A stretch of 64,000 nt of DNA from Montifringilla adamsi (taxonomy: Eukaryota; Chordata; Aves; Passeriformes; Passeridae): positions 434,001 to 498,000 of the forward strand of contig JAGGNK010008670.1 of NCBI GenBank assembly GCA_017590115.1, written 5' to 3'. Each line of letters opens with the position of its first letter. Within the stretch, counting starts at the first letter, position 1. Positions 43,180 through 53,885 of this stretch are shown here, in pieces. The notes beneath the pieces are model-generated. The model was not told where the DNA came from. It was given only the letters and a program-made list of their open reading frames with translations, and searched no databases. The translations under genes were made by a program, and so were the position numbers.

Positions 43180-43990
43180 TTGGGTGGCTGTGGGTTCAGG
43201 TCTGCCCGCAGAGCCTGCACAGGAGGGGCCGATGGCATCTGCGTTCCCCTCCGGATGGCCCGGGAGGCTGAGGGCAGCGTTTGTACCGTACATGGCTGGC
43301 ATTTAGTGCAGCACGTACCGCCCTTGGGCGCAGGCTGGAGGAGCAGGGCTGGGCCCCGGGCTCCCAGATCCTCCCGCAGCAGCTCGGCGCATTCCTGCTG
43401 CCTTCTGCCTCCCGCGCCAGCGCCCAACTGCGAGCAGTGAGTAAGGGCTTGGGAACCCAGAGCATTTTTGGGCTCGGGGCCCAAACCTGCTTCCAGAGAA
43501 GTTAATTGGAATTTTTTCCTTCTAAAAAAGGGAGAGCAGTCAGAAGTGCCCGGCCGAGCCCGGCAGGGCCGCGGGCGCTCCCGGGAGCCGGGATGGGCTG
43601 CGGGCAGCCGGAGCCCGGGGCTGTGCTCCCGAGGCTGCCGGAGCCGTGGCGCTGCAGTGGCGGTATCTGCACTGCAGTGACAGTGCCCGGCGCTCCAGGA
43701 GACAGGCTTTTCCTTGGAATGTGAGTACGTGGCTGTGGCAGCACGTGGAGTTTGCCGTGCCCGTTGGCTCTACACGTACCCAAGGTGCGGAGCTCCGGAC
43801 CCCGCGCTGCCCAGGGAGCGGCCGGGCTGCGGGCACGCTGCACCGGGCACGTGTGGCAGGCTCGCCGAGCCGAGGGCACAGCAGCAGCCCTGGACTGGCC
43901 GTGTAAAGGAGGTGTCGGGTCCTGCGCAGGGCCACCCGCCCTTCCTCTTCCTCGCCGCTCCCCAGGGCCGCGCTCGCCGGTGTCTCGGTG
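43180..43990 (+). promoter_or_regulatory. CpG-rich island with candidate + strand donors
   Basis: CpG density is high from about 43180 to 43990. Two good + strand donors are present: GCGAGCA|GTGAGTAAG at 43436/43437, and TTGGAAT|GTGAGTACG at about 43721. Either could end a non-coding first exon spliced to the MBNL1 exon at 52823. No protein-coding content is recognised. Confidence 0.4.
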
Positions 43991-43999
43991 CTGCCCGTG

Positions 44000-46900
44000 C
44001 CTCTGGCTGCCATGGAAGGAAGGTCCTGATAAACACGGCAGGGCTTTCTGGGGAGAAATAAACTCCCCCTTTTTTCTTCTGTGACTCTCCGAAGCTTGGA
44101 ATAAAATCCAAACAAAAATGTTGATTCCAGTGTGTGGAAGAGTTTGTTAGTGCCTGGGCAGCATTCTTGACTTCGTGTGCCCACCTCTGGTTTTCAGTGA
44201 AGTCTGGTACTCTTTACCTGGGTCGTGAATCCTTCCGTGCTCCAAACACAGGCACAGCTTCAGTGGACTTTGAGCCTTCTTTCAAGCAGTGAAAAATCAA
44301 AGGTAGTGAGTGCGTGATCCTGATAATGTAATTATGTATTTTTCAGCTTTTTGATGTGTAGCAGTTAAAAATGTTGTTTTGGGAGTGCGGGTGCTTGCTG
44401 TGGTGCTGGAGCTTTGCAGGCTGCTGGGAAGGAAGTCCCTGGGCAGATATCTTGTTTGCTGCTTATCAACGTTTCATTGAGCTCCTGTATTTATGTGCAA
44501 ATATATTCAATAAATAAATCTTTAATGATGTGGTTTTTGTTGTGAAAAGTAGACACAGCTCTGTTCAATTCTTCTGATTAAATACAGCTAATGGTGGAAC
44601 AGAAATACAAGCATTTGAACTTCTTTCACTAATTTTTCTGCATGAGTGACAAAATTATTGCTTTGGATTTGATTTGTTTTCTACAACTTCTGAGCATTCT
44701 ACAGCTTCTGCCTTTAATCACCAGTTTTATAAAAGCTACGTTTTCTTAAGTTATTTCAGAAGCTGTTTTCCAAGTATCCCTGTTTCTGTTTCCCAATATC
44801 CCTGTTTCTGGTTTTTTGTGTAAGAGTAGAAATTTAAACTTTCATTCTTGGTGTTTTAAAATGGCTTTTAGAGGTAGGAAGGGAAATACAAGGAAAACAG
44901 TGATCTTTTGAGGTTTTTCCAAAATTCTTTCGTTATGTTTAATTTGGGTAGCTTGCTATGTTGGTGGAAAAGAGACACATTGAGGAGAACCCCAGCAGAG
45001 GAGAGAGTGTTCTGTGTGAGAAGTCCTAAGGGACAGTGTCGATGGCACTGCAGTGCCCAGCTCAGCAGCCCCTTTGTGACTTGTCCCCTGAGTGGTGGAA
45101 GCTCTGCTGGCTGAGGTTGTGTGCAGAGAGGCTGTTCTGGGCAGGGGCTGCTAGAGGCTTGTTTCTCCTGGTTATTGTTAGCTGCCTACGTGTCATCGTT
45201 CAAAATGAACAAGCGTAACAATGTACTAAAGCAAATACTGATTAAAACTTGTCTCAAAGATATTTTCCACTTATTTCCTAAAGTAAAAGTCATGCAGTTT
45301 TTATTACTTCTTTTTAATACCAGTGGCTAATTTGGAGCTTTTGCTCGATATCCGAAGACACGTGTATTTGTTTAGTTTGCGTGAGATTGGTCACGGTCCA
45401 AAATTGATCACATCAAGTAAGTGTTTCTGTGCTGTTGAGCATTGTATATGTCAGGATCTCTATTAAGTCAAGGAAAGAGTCTCCTAAACTGGTTTAGTTT
45501 TGCTGTGTATGGAAAAATCATTTTATATTTAGTGTATAACAGTCGTCTCTGATGCCTCAGATGGTGACAGGGCAGAGAGAATTACAAATCCTGATCTCTG
45601 TGGTTTAGATTCTTATGTAACTAATTAAATAAATTATATAGATTTGTTATATTTTCTGAGAAGTTGTACAAGTTTGTCTTATCCTGGAAGGATGTGATTA
45701 TAAACACAAATTAATGTAAGGCCAGAATGAATCAAAGCACTGAAAGTGCTCTATTTTGGATCTGAGATTCCCTGAGAAACAGACAGCTGTGAATGCAAAT
45801 GCAGTCGGCTGTGTCTCCTGTCTCAAGCAGACGCTGGAGTGTTTTCCAGGACTGTCCTTGCTGTGATTCATGTTGGTGACCGAGCTGGGCAGTGTCGTCA
45901 TCGCACTGAGCTGGCAGTGCCTCCCTGCTCCAGGTGTCCCCAGCATGGCAGTGCTGCCGCTCTGTGATGCTGGCGTGGTTCCAGAGGTGTGGGACTCCTG
46001 GTGCTTCCTTGGGGGGCTGTGCCTGGCACTGCTTGGCCATGCTGTGGAGCCAGGGCACTGGTTTGCCACTTTGGCAGCAGGTGTGGGACTCCTGGTCCTT
46101 CCTCGGGGGGCTGTGCCTGGCACTGCTTGGCCATGCTGTGCACTGGTTTGCCACTTTGGCAGCAGTCCTTCAGTCCAAACTGAACTGCTCTGCTGTCCCT
46201 CATTCCCAGGTAATTTTCTGGTCCCCGGGGAGAAGCGTGTGATTGTCCCTGCCTTGCCATGGCTCGCCATGGCTGAGCTGAAGTGACCAGGTCTAAGAGG
46301 TGGTGCAAGCAGAACTCGGTGTAACGAGTTCCTCGTGAGCTGGACTCACGTCCCTTTTCGGTTGCCCTGCAGTCAGGTGCAAGATGAAGCAATCCATGAC
46401 TGCCATAACTCCCAGGGCCTGTTGTGCAGCAGGCAGGCAGCAGCAAGGTGTCCCCCGTGGAATCGTGCCCCACTGTGCTCCGTGTGTCCTCAGGGCCAGG
46501 AGAGCTGCTGGCATTGTCACCAGGAGCAGGACCACACACCAGCAAGGAGCACGTGACATGAATGGCCTGTTCTATTCCTGGTAATTAGGTTCAGATTTAA
46601 TCTTGCTAGTTAATTTGATGTGTGCAGGGATGTGGTGGCTGTATCCAGACACCTGACTCGAAACTATTGTCCTAACAAAGTGGTTGTCATGTGAACGGGC
46701 AAGAACTTTGAAATCTGGAGTTTTTGATGTGGGCAAAGGTAGGAGGGGTGGCCCAGCCAGGGATGAGTTAGTGAGGCCAAGGGGAGGAGCTCATTGTCTG
46801 GAGGAAGTGGTGCTATTAACAAATTAATAATGTTAGTAGTGACCATGTGTATGTCCTGATCCATCCAGTGCTGTCTGCAGAGCTCTCTCAGGACTCCCTT

Positions 46901-49900
46901 TCCCCACTGCTTTATCCAGCTGTCTCTGGGGCAGGAAAAGCACCCTCTACACCAGGGCCACATGGCAGCTGCATTGGGAAGGGAAGTAGAAACCAGTTTG
47001 TAAGTGGAAGCTGAGCAGTACTGAGGTGCTGGTCTGTTTACCCTGCACTACTGGAGATGTTCAGGCATCAGACCCGTGGGAAGCCGGGGCTGGTGTTGCC
47101 GCACCTCTCACCAGTGAGAGCTCCTCGGGGTCACTTCTCGTGAAACCACCAGCGTCAGCTGGATTTGGTGTCAGGGGGAAGTGGTTCCTTCCCTTGCTGA
47201 GTCATGGACGTGGCTTTTTTTTTTTTTCTGTAGGGATTCTTCTTATGGATGGTGCTAATCATTGTGTTTTATATATATTCATACACATGTGCAGCTGGAA
47301 GTCACCTGTCACGCTGGGACACTTTGTGCCTCCTTGCTGCTGCTGCAGGTGCCTCCCAGCTCTGAGTCTGGGCTGTGGGACTCACGCTGGGGTTTGCCAT
47401 GTGGCTGTTCTTGAGGACAGCACCCAGCAGCCGCTGCCACCGAGACGGGTGTGCTGGTGAGCCTGAGTCACACCTCAGGGTGCAGTTTTACAGGTGCAGC
47501 GGTCAGGTCAGGCACCCTGTGCCCCCCTGGGACACGCCGGGGCTGGGGGCCTGCTCCTGAGCTGACCCCGCTGCCGTGGTCATCCTGCTGCTCTCCTGCC
47601 TTGCTTGGCTTGTGTACATTTGCAGTTAATCAAACAAAATGTGCAAGAGTCGGATTAATAAATAGCTTGTAGTTTTTGGAAGGGCGCATGGTTGATTTAT
47701 TATGGCCTCTCAAAAGCCTTTGTGTAGAAACAACATGTTTAAAATTACTGTTAGAACAAGAAAATAAAACTGATTTTAATAAAGCAGACTGTTTTTTTTT
47801 TTTCAATTCAGTTTGTGATTTATTGGAATTTTAACCTAAATCACTAGATTACTGTTATTTTTAAAGATAAACAACGTCTTTTTAGTCTTGCTTGTGCAAA
47901 GTCACTTCTTCTATGGTTGGAATTCCCCTGTGCCAGGATAATACAGAACTTCCCATTTCTGAAATACATTATGTGCATGTTATGGCAAAGGAATTACAGT
48001 GTGAGTATGTTTTTATTACCAGAAACAGTATTTGTGACTTCAGTGGTGGGTGGGGATGGATATGTAAATGCTTTGTAATACATAAATTCATGAAAAGTGC
48101 ACTAAAGGCAGAACAGACCTTGCCCATTTTGCGTCCCTGACTTAAAGTTGCAAGAACAGAATAACAGCTTGTGTGCCACGTCCTCGTCCAGAGGCAGGGC
48201 CTGGCCTGTGCCTGATCTTGCTCATAAATACACATCCAGCTAATGCTGTCAAACTCTGAATCCTGTGTCCCTGAAGTCTCAGATTTTTTAACAGAGATTG
48301 ATATATACCCCAGCTTATTAAAAAAAAAAATCAACAGGCATGTTTCTTGACTTTAATATTTTTAAATTTATAGCAAGAGCAGTTAATCTGTAACCGTCTG
48401 CTTCTCAAAGGAAAGAGGGTTTATGGAATTTGCAGTGTAGCTTTCTGACTTGAAAATAGCATTACTGTAATCTAAAGTAAGAGAGGATTGGGCTGTGGGA
48501 TTTGTATGTCAGTGCCCATGCGCTGCTGGTGGGAATTGGTCTGCAGTTTGATTAGGGATGGAAATCTTGGGGCAATTCCTGATTTCTGCACGTGGCTGGG
48601 GCACACAGCGTACAACATGTTGCCTCTTTTTTCATTATTTATCAAGTTTTCATGAACCGAGTACACTTGGGTGTGTTAAATTCAGATGGAATGTCACAGT
48701 TAGGTGGTTCTGCTAAAACAGTTTCAGAAACTGTGAAACAGACTCAAGATAAAACCACGTCTGATGGGGATGTGCTGGAGGAGCCACTGAAGTCAGTGGG
48801 AGGTTGCACCAGGAAAGTCTGTCAGAGCTAAAACAGTACAGAAAAAAACCTTTAAAACACTACTTGTAGTAGTAGTAGTACTACAACTATGTATGTCATG
48901 CAAAATATCTGTGTCATAGAAGCAGTGTTGGCAGTTTTTTTACTAATCTGCCGTGGCACTTAGTAGTTCAAAGCTAACATGTGCTTGCAGTTTTAGCAGG
49001 CTCCCAGTCCCAGGCTGCTGGGCTGGGGAGCTGTGAAATCCAGCCCAGGCTGCAGTACCCTGGCAGTCCTGCTCTAGAGCTGGCTGCTCTCTGCTCCTGC
49101 CTTTGCACTCCCATTTTTTCCTGAAATACACAAAAGTACAGAATGGTAAGAGGAATCATCTTGCATTTCCGTGCTGTCCTGTGGGTGCAGCCCAGAGTGT
49201 GAGACAACTGGGTTCTTCAGATGCACTTTACTAAAGAATGTTTTCCTTTATCCAGTCCTATACTGTTATGTGACCAGATGTTAATTAGCTCATTGTTTCA
49301 GCTTAATTTTGTGACAGTGCTATAATTATATCCCTCAATTGTGCCATGGAGTAATTGCTGTATCTCTTCCAAATTTTATATTGAGATATGTTATTGGTAA
49401 ACTTTGAGTTTGGCAGAGGTGTTTTGAAAATACTGTAAGGAGTCAGTAATTTTGTGTTCCTTGATTTAAAAGACAGCCATTTGGCAATTTCAAGCTTTGA
49501 GACTGCCCTGTCAGTGTAAATAGAATATTGATTTTATTCCATTTCCTATCTCATTAGAGTCATTGTCATGAGGATGAATTCACGTTGTGTAATTATGTGT
49601 TCTTGCTGACAGCTCTCATGTCATTGAGACTGCTGTTTGCAGCTTCCACTTTCTCTAAGCATAAAAATAGCATTCTTCCCTGCCATCTTCCCCTTCAGTG
49701 TTGGGCTTCTTGCCTGCCCAGCTTTCTACATCTTTCTTTGAGAGACATGTGTGAGTTGAGATAGAGAGGGACGTCCAGCAAACCCAGTTACAGGAACAGT
49801 GAAAACAGTGCCTCTTTGGGAGCGATTCTCAGTGCAGGGAGTTACCTTCTTTTTGTGGCAAAGACTGTAATGAGGGGGGAAATGCCTTGTTAATCTGTCT

Positions 49901-52400
49901 GCACATTTCTTTATAGCAATAAGGGGAAGTAACAGGGGTCTCTTCTGTGTCAGATTCACTTTTCTGGACATTTCCAGATAACCTTTCCATTGATTTGTGA
50001 GGCTGTTTCTTAATCATTTTCACTGACCCAGCTCAGGAGACAACTAAGTCATCTCTGTTACCCTCCTAAGGAATGACTCCTCAGTGTTATTTCTCTCTTC
50101 TGTCTCTTCTGAGAATCACTTTTTAATTTGCTTTCAATCCTTGTATCTTGATATTCAGTGAAGGCAAGTTTCTGCCTTGGCCAAACCAATGTTGCAATAT
50201 TCCCAAGACAAGTGGCAAATGCTTCCAAATGTCAAAAAGTGAACTTTAAAACCCACCTGTGTATCACAAGAGTCTTTAGTACTGACTAGTCTGCTAGGTG
50301 GGGGTCTAGAAACCCCTAAATCAGTTTTAATTGAAAGAAAAATAAGAAGTTCAATCCTTTTCCTGTCCTGTCCCTATGGTTCTCCCTCTGGAGTGGTTAC
50401 AGTCGTTCCCATCTTATCAGCCACAGCCCAAAGGAGCTATCTCATGTATCACTGGGTTTTGCAGACAGTGTATCTTCTGGGGACTCCTTAGTGACTGAGT
50501 GAGTATCACAAGAGAATTTCCAAGTGATGGGAAAATAGTTTATGCAGATAAAAAAAGATAATTATATGCTGACATCTTCTTTATTTAGTTGGGATATTGA
50601 AGATAAACCTCTGGTCTGACGTCAGGCTTTATTTCTGCTCAAAGGCTATTTTTAAAGCTGACATTTCTGGCTGTTTTCAGGTAGACAACAAACTATGACA
50701 AAACACCTTTTCTTCAAGTAACTTTTCATACAAAATATACATCTAGTATTTCTTTGTGTTCTGAAGATTTACCTTCGAGGCATCAGCTCCTTGGAGAAAT
50801 GCTTTTCTTTTTGTGGCTGGCAGCCTGAAGAAGGAAGGGTGGAATTCAGGCTCAGTTAGTATGGTCACAAGTGTGTCACTGACCTCAGCAGGAGCAGGAT
50901 TTCTCTCTGAGTGGGTGATTGTCCAAATCCTAACAGAAAACTTATTACAGACCTGGGAGTAAAACACAGTTTGGGGAACCTTACCAGGAATATTTCTCCT
51001 GTCAGTACATGAGAGCACACAAGCTAGTTTTATCTGTTTTCATTTTGGATGCTGCCTTCATGCTCTCTTTCCTTTCTTGTTAGAGGTGACTACTTGTGTA
51101 ATGAGAGTGAAATACCTTGTTTGGAAATGGTGGCCTTTAACTTGCATTGGCTTTAGCATATAAAATGCATCAATTTGCTGCTCGAACTCTTCTTGGTGTT
51201 TGGAAAAATCAATTGGTATGGATTGGTTACCAAGCTGATGAACAGGAGAAAACCCTGCTTAGAGCTGTTCCACAGCTTTGTGGCAGAGCTCTTCTTGCTG
51301 GCATTGGCAGCACCCTGTCCTGAGGCTCTCACAGGGAACAGATGTTCCTAACAAAATAACACATGTCATTTTGTGCAGTGCAGGAGTGATGGTGGGAGGA
51401 CGCAGATCCAGCTCTTGTCTGTGGAGGACAAGTTGCAGTGCACCTTGACTGAAGGCTGGGAGATGTGTTCAGGCTTCCAGAAGTGCTCTGATGTGCTGGC
51501 ATTCCTGCAGAGGCTGCAGGGATGCCTGCTGGGTCTGGTGGACCTGCTGGCATGCGGGCCCAGCAGCACATTCCCTGCTTTCAGATCTCTTGGTGCTCAT
51601 CTGTCACGGCTGGGAAGCGTGGCACAAGTGCAAGAACCAAAGTGGTTTGCCTGGACATTTGTTACAGAACAAGTTTTCAAGACCTAAGAATTCAATATCC
51701 CAAGGACTGAGGAGTAGTGACTGCTGGTGCAGGATGACCCCGAACTTCAGAGTTTTAGGCAGTTGATGCAAATGAGTATCTGTGTTTGCCACAAGGACAC
51801 TTAGTTGTTAACCTGTGCTTGCAAGTAATTGTGTAGTTGTTTGTCTCTTGCTAGCAGGGATTAAAAACTTGGCATGGTTTCAAGTGTCCTGGCAAAGAAC
51901 ACACGGTGCCTGTTGTAATCTCATTAGCTCTGTTAGGTGTGTTTTCCTTCCCCTGGAGTTGGTTGTTCTGATCACTATGTCCCCAGAAAAAGACTGTAGC
52001 TTTTTCTCATCTGTTGGTTTGCATGCACGCTGACAGCATCGCTTCCCAGGGTGTGACTCTGGGGGCTGTGTCAGTGACCTGCAAAGGAGAGCGGTGGGAA
52101 ATAGGAAGATGATGAAGCAGCATCTTTAGGAAGACGGGGATGAGGCTAGTCTTCCCCTTAGCGCAGGTGGAGGATGCTGCTGGGGGTACAGAATCCCTGT
52201 CGCTGGTGCTGTCAGCGTGTCCCAGGCAGTGCCACGAGGGTCCCTCTGCTCCGTCCTCCGGGCACTGCGATCCCCAGGTGGAGACAGGACCTGTAGTTCA
52301 TTATAGCAGATCTGCATTTGCAGGTGGCACCAGGCTTCTGTGGCAGAGCTGGGTCTGAGTCGCGGCGTGGAGGGGAACCCACGCAGCCCAGGTCGGCATC
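44000..52400. other. Non-coding region upstream of MBNL1 coding exon
   Basis: Eight kilobases, largely AT-rich, probably within an MBNL1 5' intron if the upstream islands are first exons. It contains a 94-bp tandem repeat at 45987-46164 and a (TAG)n inverted repeat near 48866. I recognise no coding exon or CR1 copy. The low repeat content suggests that conserved regulatory elements could be present, but I cannot test that here. Confidence 0.45.
45987..46164 (+). repeat. 94-bp tandem repeat, about 1.9 copies
   Basis: GTGTGGGACTCCTGGT starts at 45987 and 46081. Both units carry GGGGGGCTGTGCCTGGCACTG and CACTGGTTTGCCACTTTGG in part. The second unit lacks about 12 bp (the GAGCCAGGG segment). Confidence 0.9.
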
Positions 52401-53340
52401 CGCGGGCTGGGTTTGCGGTGCTGCCCGGCTGGGTTTGCGGTGCTGCCGGGCTGGGTTTGCGGTGCTGCCCGGCTGGGTTTGCGGTGCTGCCGGGAATGGT
52501 TTGCGGTGCTGCCCGGCTGGGTTTGCGGTGCTGCCGGGAATGGTTTGCGGTGCTGTCCGGCTGGGTTTGCGGTGCTGCCGGGCTGGGTTTGCGGTGCTGT
52601 CCGGCTGGGTTTGCGCGGCCGCAGGCGCTGCTCCGGGCGGGCAGGGCCGGCGCGGGCGGGCCGCTGTCCCCCGAGCTCGCGGCGTGCCCCGGTGCAGCTG
52701 GCCGTGTCCGAGCGGGCGGGCAGGCGCGGCCCCGCCGCCCGCAGCCGTGAGTGCCCTGCGCGGGGCGGCGGCTCGCGGGGCGCCCGCGCCGCCCGCTCGT
52801 AACGTGTCTCTTCTCTCCACAGGTTGGTACTAAGAAGTGCCTTTCCTGACGTCGCTGCTGCTTGGGACCGCTTCTAGAGCAGCCGCTGCTTTTGCCTTGC
52901 TTGCTGCCAGCTAGACTGCGACGACAGCGCTCCGCCGCTGCCAGCCCCGCGCCCGCCGGGAGGAGGGTCCGGCGCTGCTCCCCCGCCGCCGCTGCACTGT
53001 GCACTAAAGTGTGCCGCGAAGGTCAGAGCTCTGCTGCCCGAAAGCCAAGGAGAGGAGGAGAAAAAGCCCCAGCCTAAAGCCGGTGTCGGTCGTTGCTCTA
53101 AACTGCTGCATCTGTCTATGCCAAACTAATCGATCCCGATTGCACCGCAGAGCCCGCTGCGAGCCCGCTGCCTGGAGCCACCTGCCAGCCGCCGTCCCCG
53201 GGAGCAGCTCGGGAATTGCTGCCGGAGCCCGCCACGTTCCCATGCTTGCGGCGGCCGCACTCAGGACGGGATGCTGAGCTAGTCCCGGCCCCGCTCCGCA
53301 GGCGCACCCGGCTGGCGGCCCGGCCTTGCCCAGCCCCGCT
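52370..53340 (+). promoter_or_regulatory. MBNL1: CpG island over the MBNL1 first coding exon
   Basis: High CpG density spans the 22-bp repeat, the possible short intron and most of the 5' UTR. A donor-like GCAGCC|GTGAGTGCC at 52746/52747 and the acceptor before 52823 would define a 76-bp intron if transcription starts within this island. Alternatively the acceptor receives distant first exons. Confidence 0.6.
52406..52616 (+). repeat. 22-bp minisatellite, about 9.6 copies
   Basis: Units of the form GCTGGGTTTGCGGTGCTGCC plus two bases start every 22 bp from 52406. Two units begin GAATGG instead. Because 22 is not a multiple of three, all three forward frames read a rotating GFAVL/WVCGAA/GLRCC pattern that is not a real protein. 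The array lies about 200 bp left of the MBNL1 5' UTR exon. Confidence 0.95.
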
Positions 53341-53543
53341 AACGGTGCCACGCTCCCAACTCTGGTGACACAGCTCTTCCTCGAGATTGCAGCCACCCGT
53401 TTTACACGTACTTATTTTAAAATAGGGAGCGGGGGAAAAAAAAAGTGTTCTGGAGGTGGCACTTTCATAATTTCCAGTTTATCAGTTTGGCTACTCGTTT
53501 GCCCATTTTTATTGGAAATTTTAACTACCTGTAAAATCTAAAG
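52823..53543 (+). other. MBNL1: MBNL1 5' UTR part of the first coding exon
   Basis: The exon is taken to start after TTCTCTCCACAG at 52822, giving 721 bp of leader before the ATG. The first 90 bp hold eleven YGCY motifs, the core binding site of MBNL proteins. Three short ATG reading frames are present at 53118-53129, 53242-53277 and 53271-53282. The last 140 bp before the start codon are AT-rich. The 3' splice site is a good match, but its use is inferred. Confidence 0.7.
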
Positions 53544-53717
53544 ATGGCTGTTAGCGTCACACCGATCCGGGACACAAAATGGCTAACGCTGGAAGTGTGT
53601 AGGGAGTTCCAAAGGGGGACTTGCTCACGACCAGACACGGAATGTAAATTTGCACACCCGTCGAAAAGCTGCCAAGTTGAAAACGGACGCGTAATCGCCT
53701 GCTTTGACTCATTGAAA
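53544..53717 (+). CDS. MBNL1: Muscleblind-like splicing regulator 1, first coding exon (gene continues right)
   Basis: Encodes 58 residues starting [20 protein letters not shown], with a stop-free frame up to a clean donor, TTGAAA|GTGAGT (phase 0). It contains the first CCCH zinc finger: Cys19, Cys27, Cys34 and His38, spaced C-x7-C-x6-C-x3-H. The segment ends FDSLK, just before the second finger. MBNL proteins bind YGCY motifs in pre-mRNA and control alternative splicing and RNA localisation, in nucleus and cytoplasm. The residues [10 protein letters not shown] and [14 protein letters not shown] match MBNL1. MBNL2 differs at these positions (for example MALNVAPVRD). The remaining exons are outside the window, and I found none up to 64000. 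In mammals this exon is itself alternatively spliced under MBNL1 control. Confidence 0.97.
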
Positions 53718-53807
53718 GTGAGTAAATATTACATTATTTTCAAGGATAAATGGCTAATGGAAGAAGCAGTTGTAGCCAGAGAAATCCTGCAGCCGAACAG
53801 GAGCAAG

Positions 53808-53885
53808 TGCTGGCTGCCAGCAGTGGGGTGTTTTGCTGCTTTTATTTTATTGATGCTTGTTGATTTGTGTTGCTGCTTCCCTCAG
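53808..53885 (+). promoter_or_regulatory. MBNL1: YGCY cluster and acceptor-like site in MBNL1 intron
   Basis: About 90 bp after the donor, roughly eight TGCT/TGCC motifs fall within about 75 bp. The stretch ends in GTTGCTGCTTCCCTCAG|GGG at 53885/53886, a fair 3' splice site. YGCY is the known MBNL motif, so the cluster could mediate feedback on this exon. Binding is inferred from motif density only. Confidence 0.45.

Noticed and set aside
52318..52833. Repeat protein-like frames with GFAVL and GLRCC motifs
   Set aside because: They derive from the 22-bp minisatellite, with the motif shifting frame each unit. The region precedes the MBNL1 exon and contains a donor and an acceptor.
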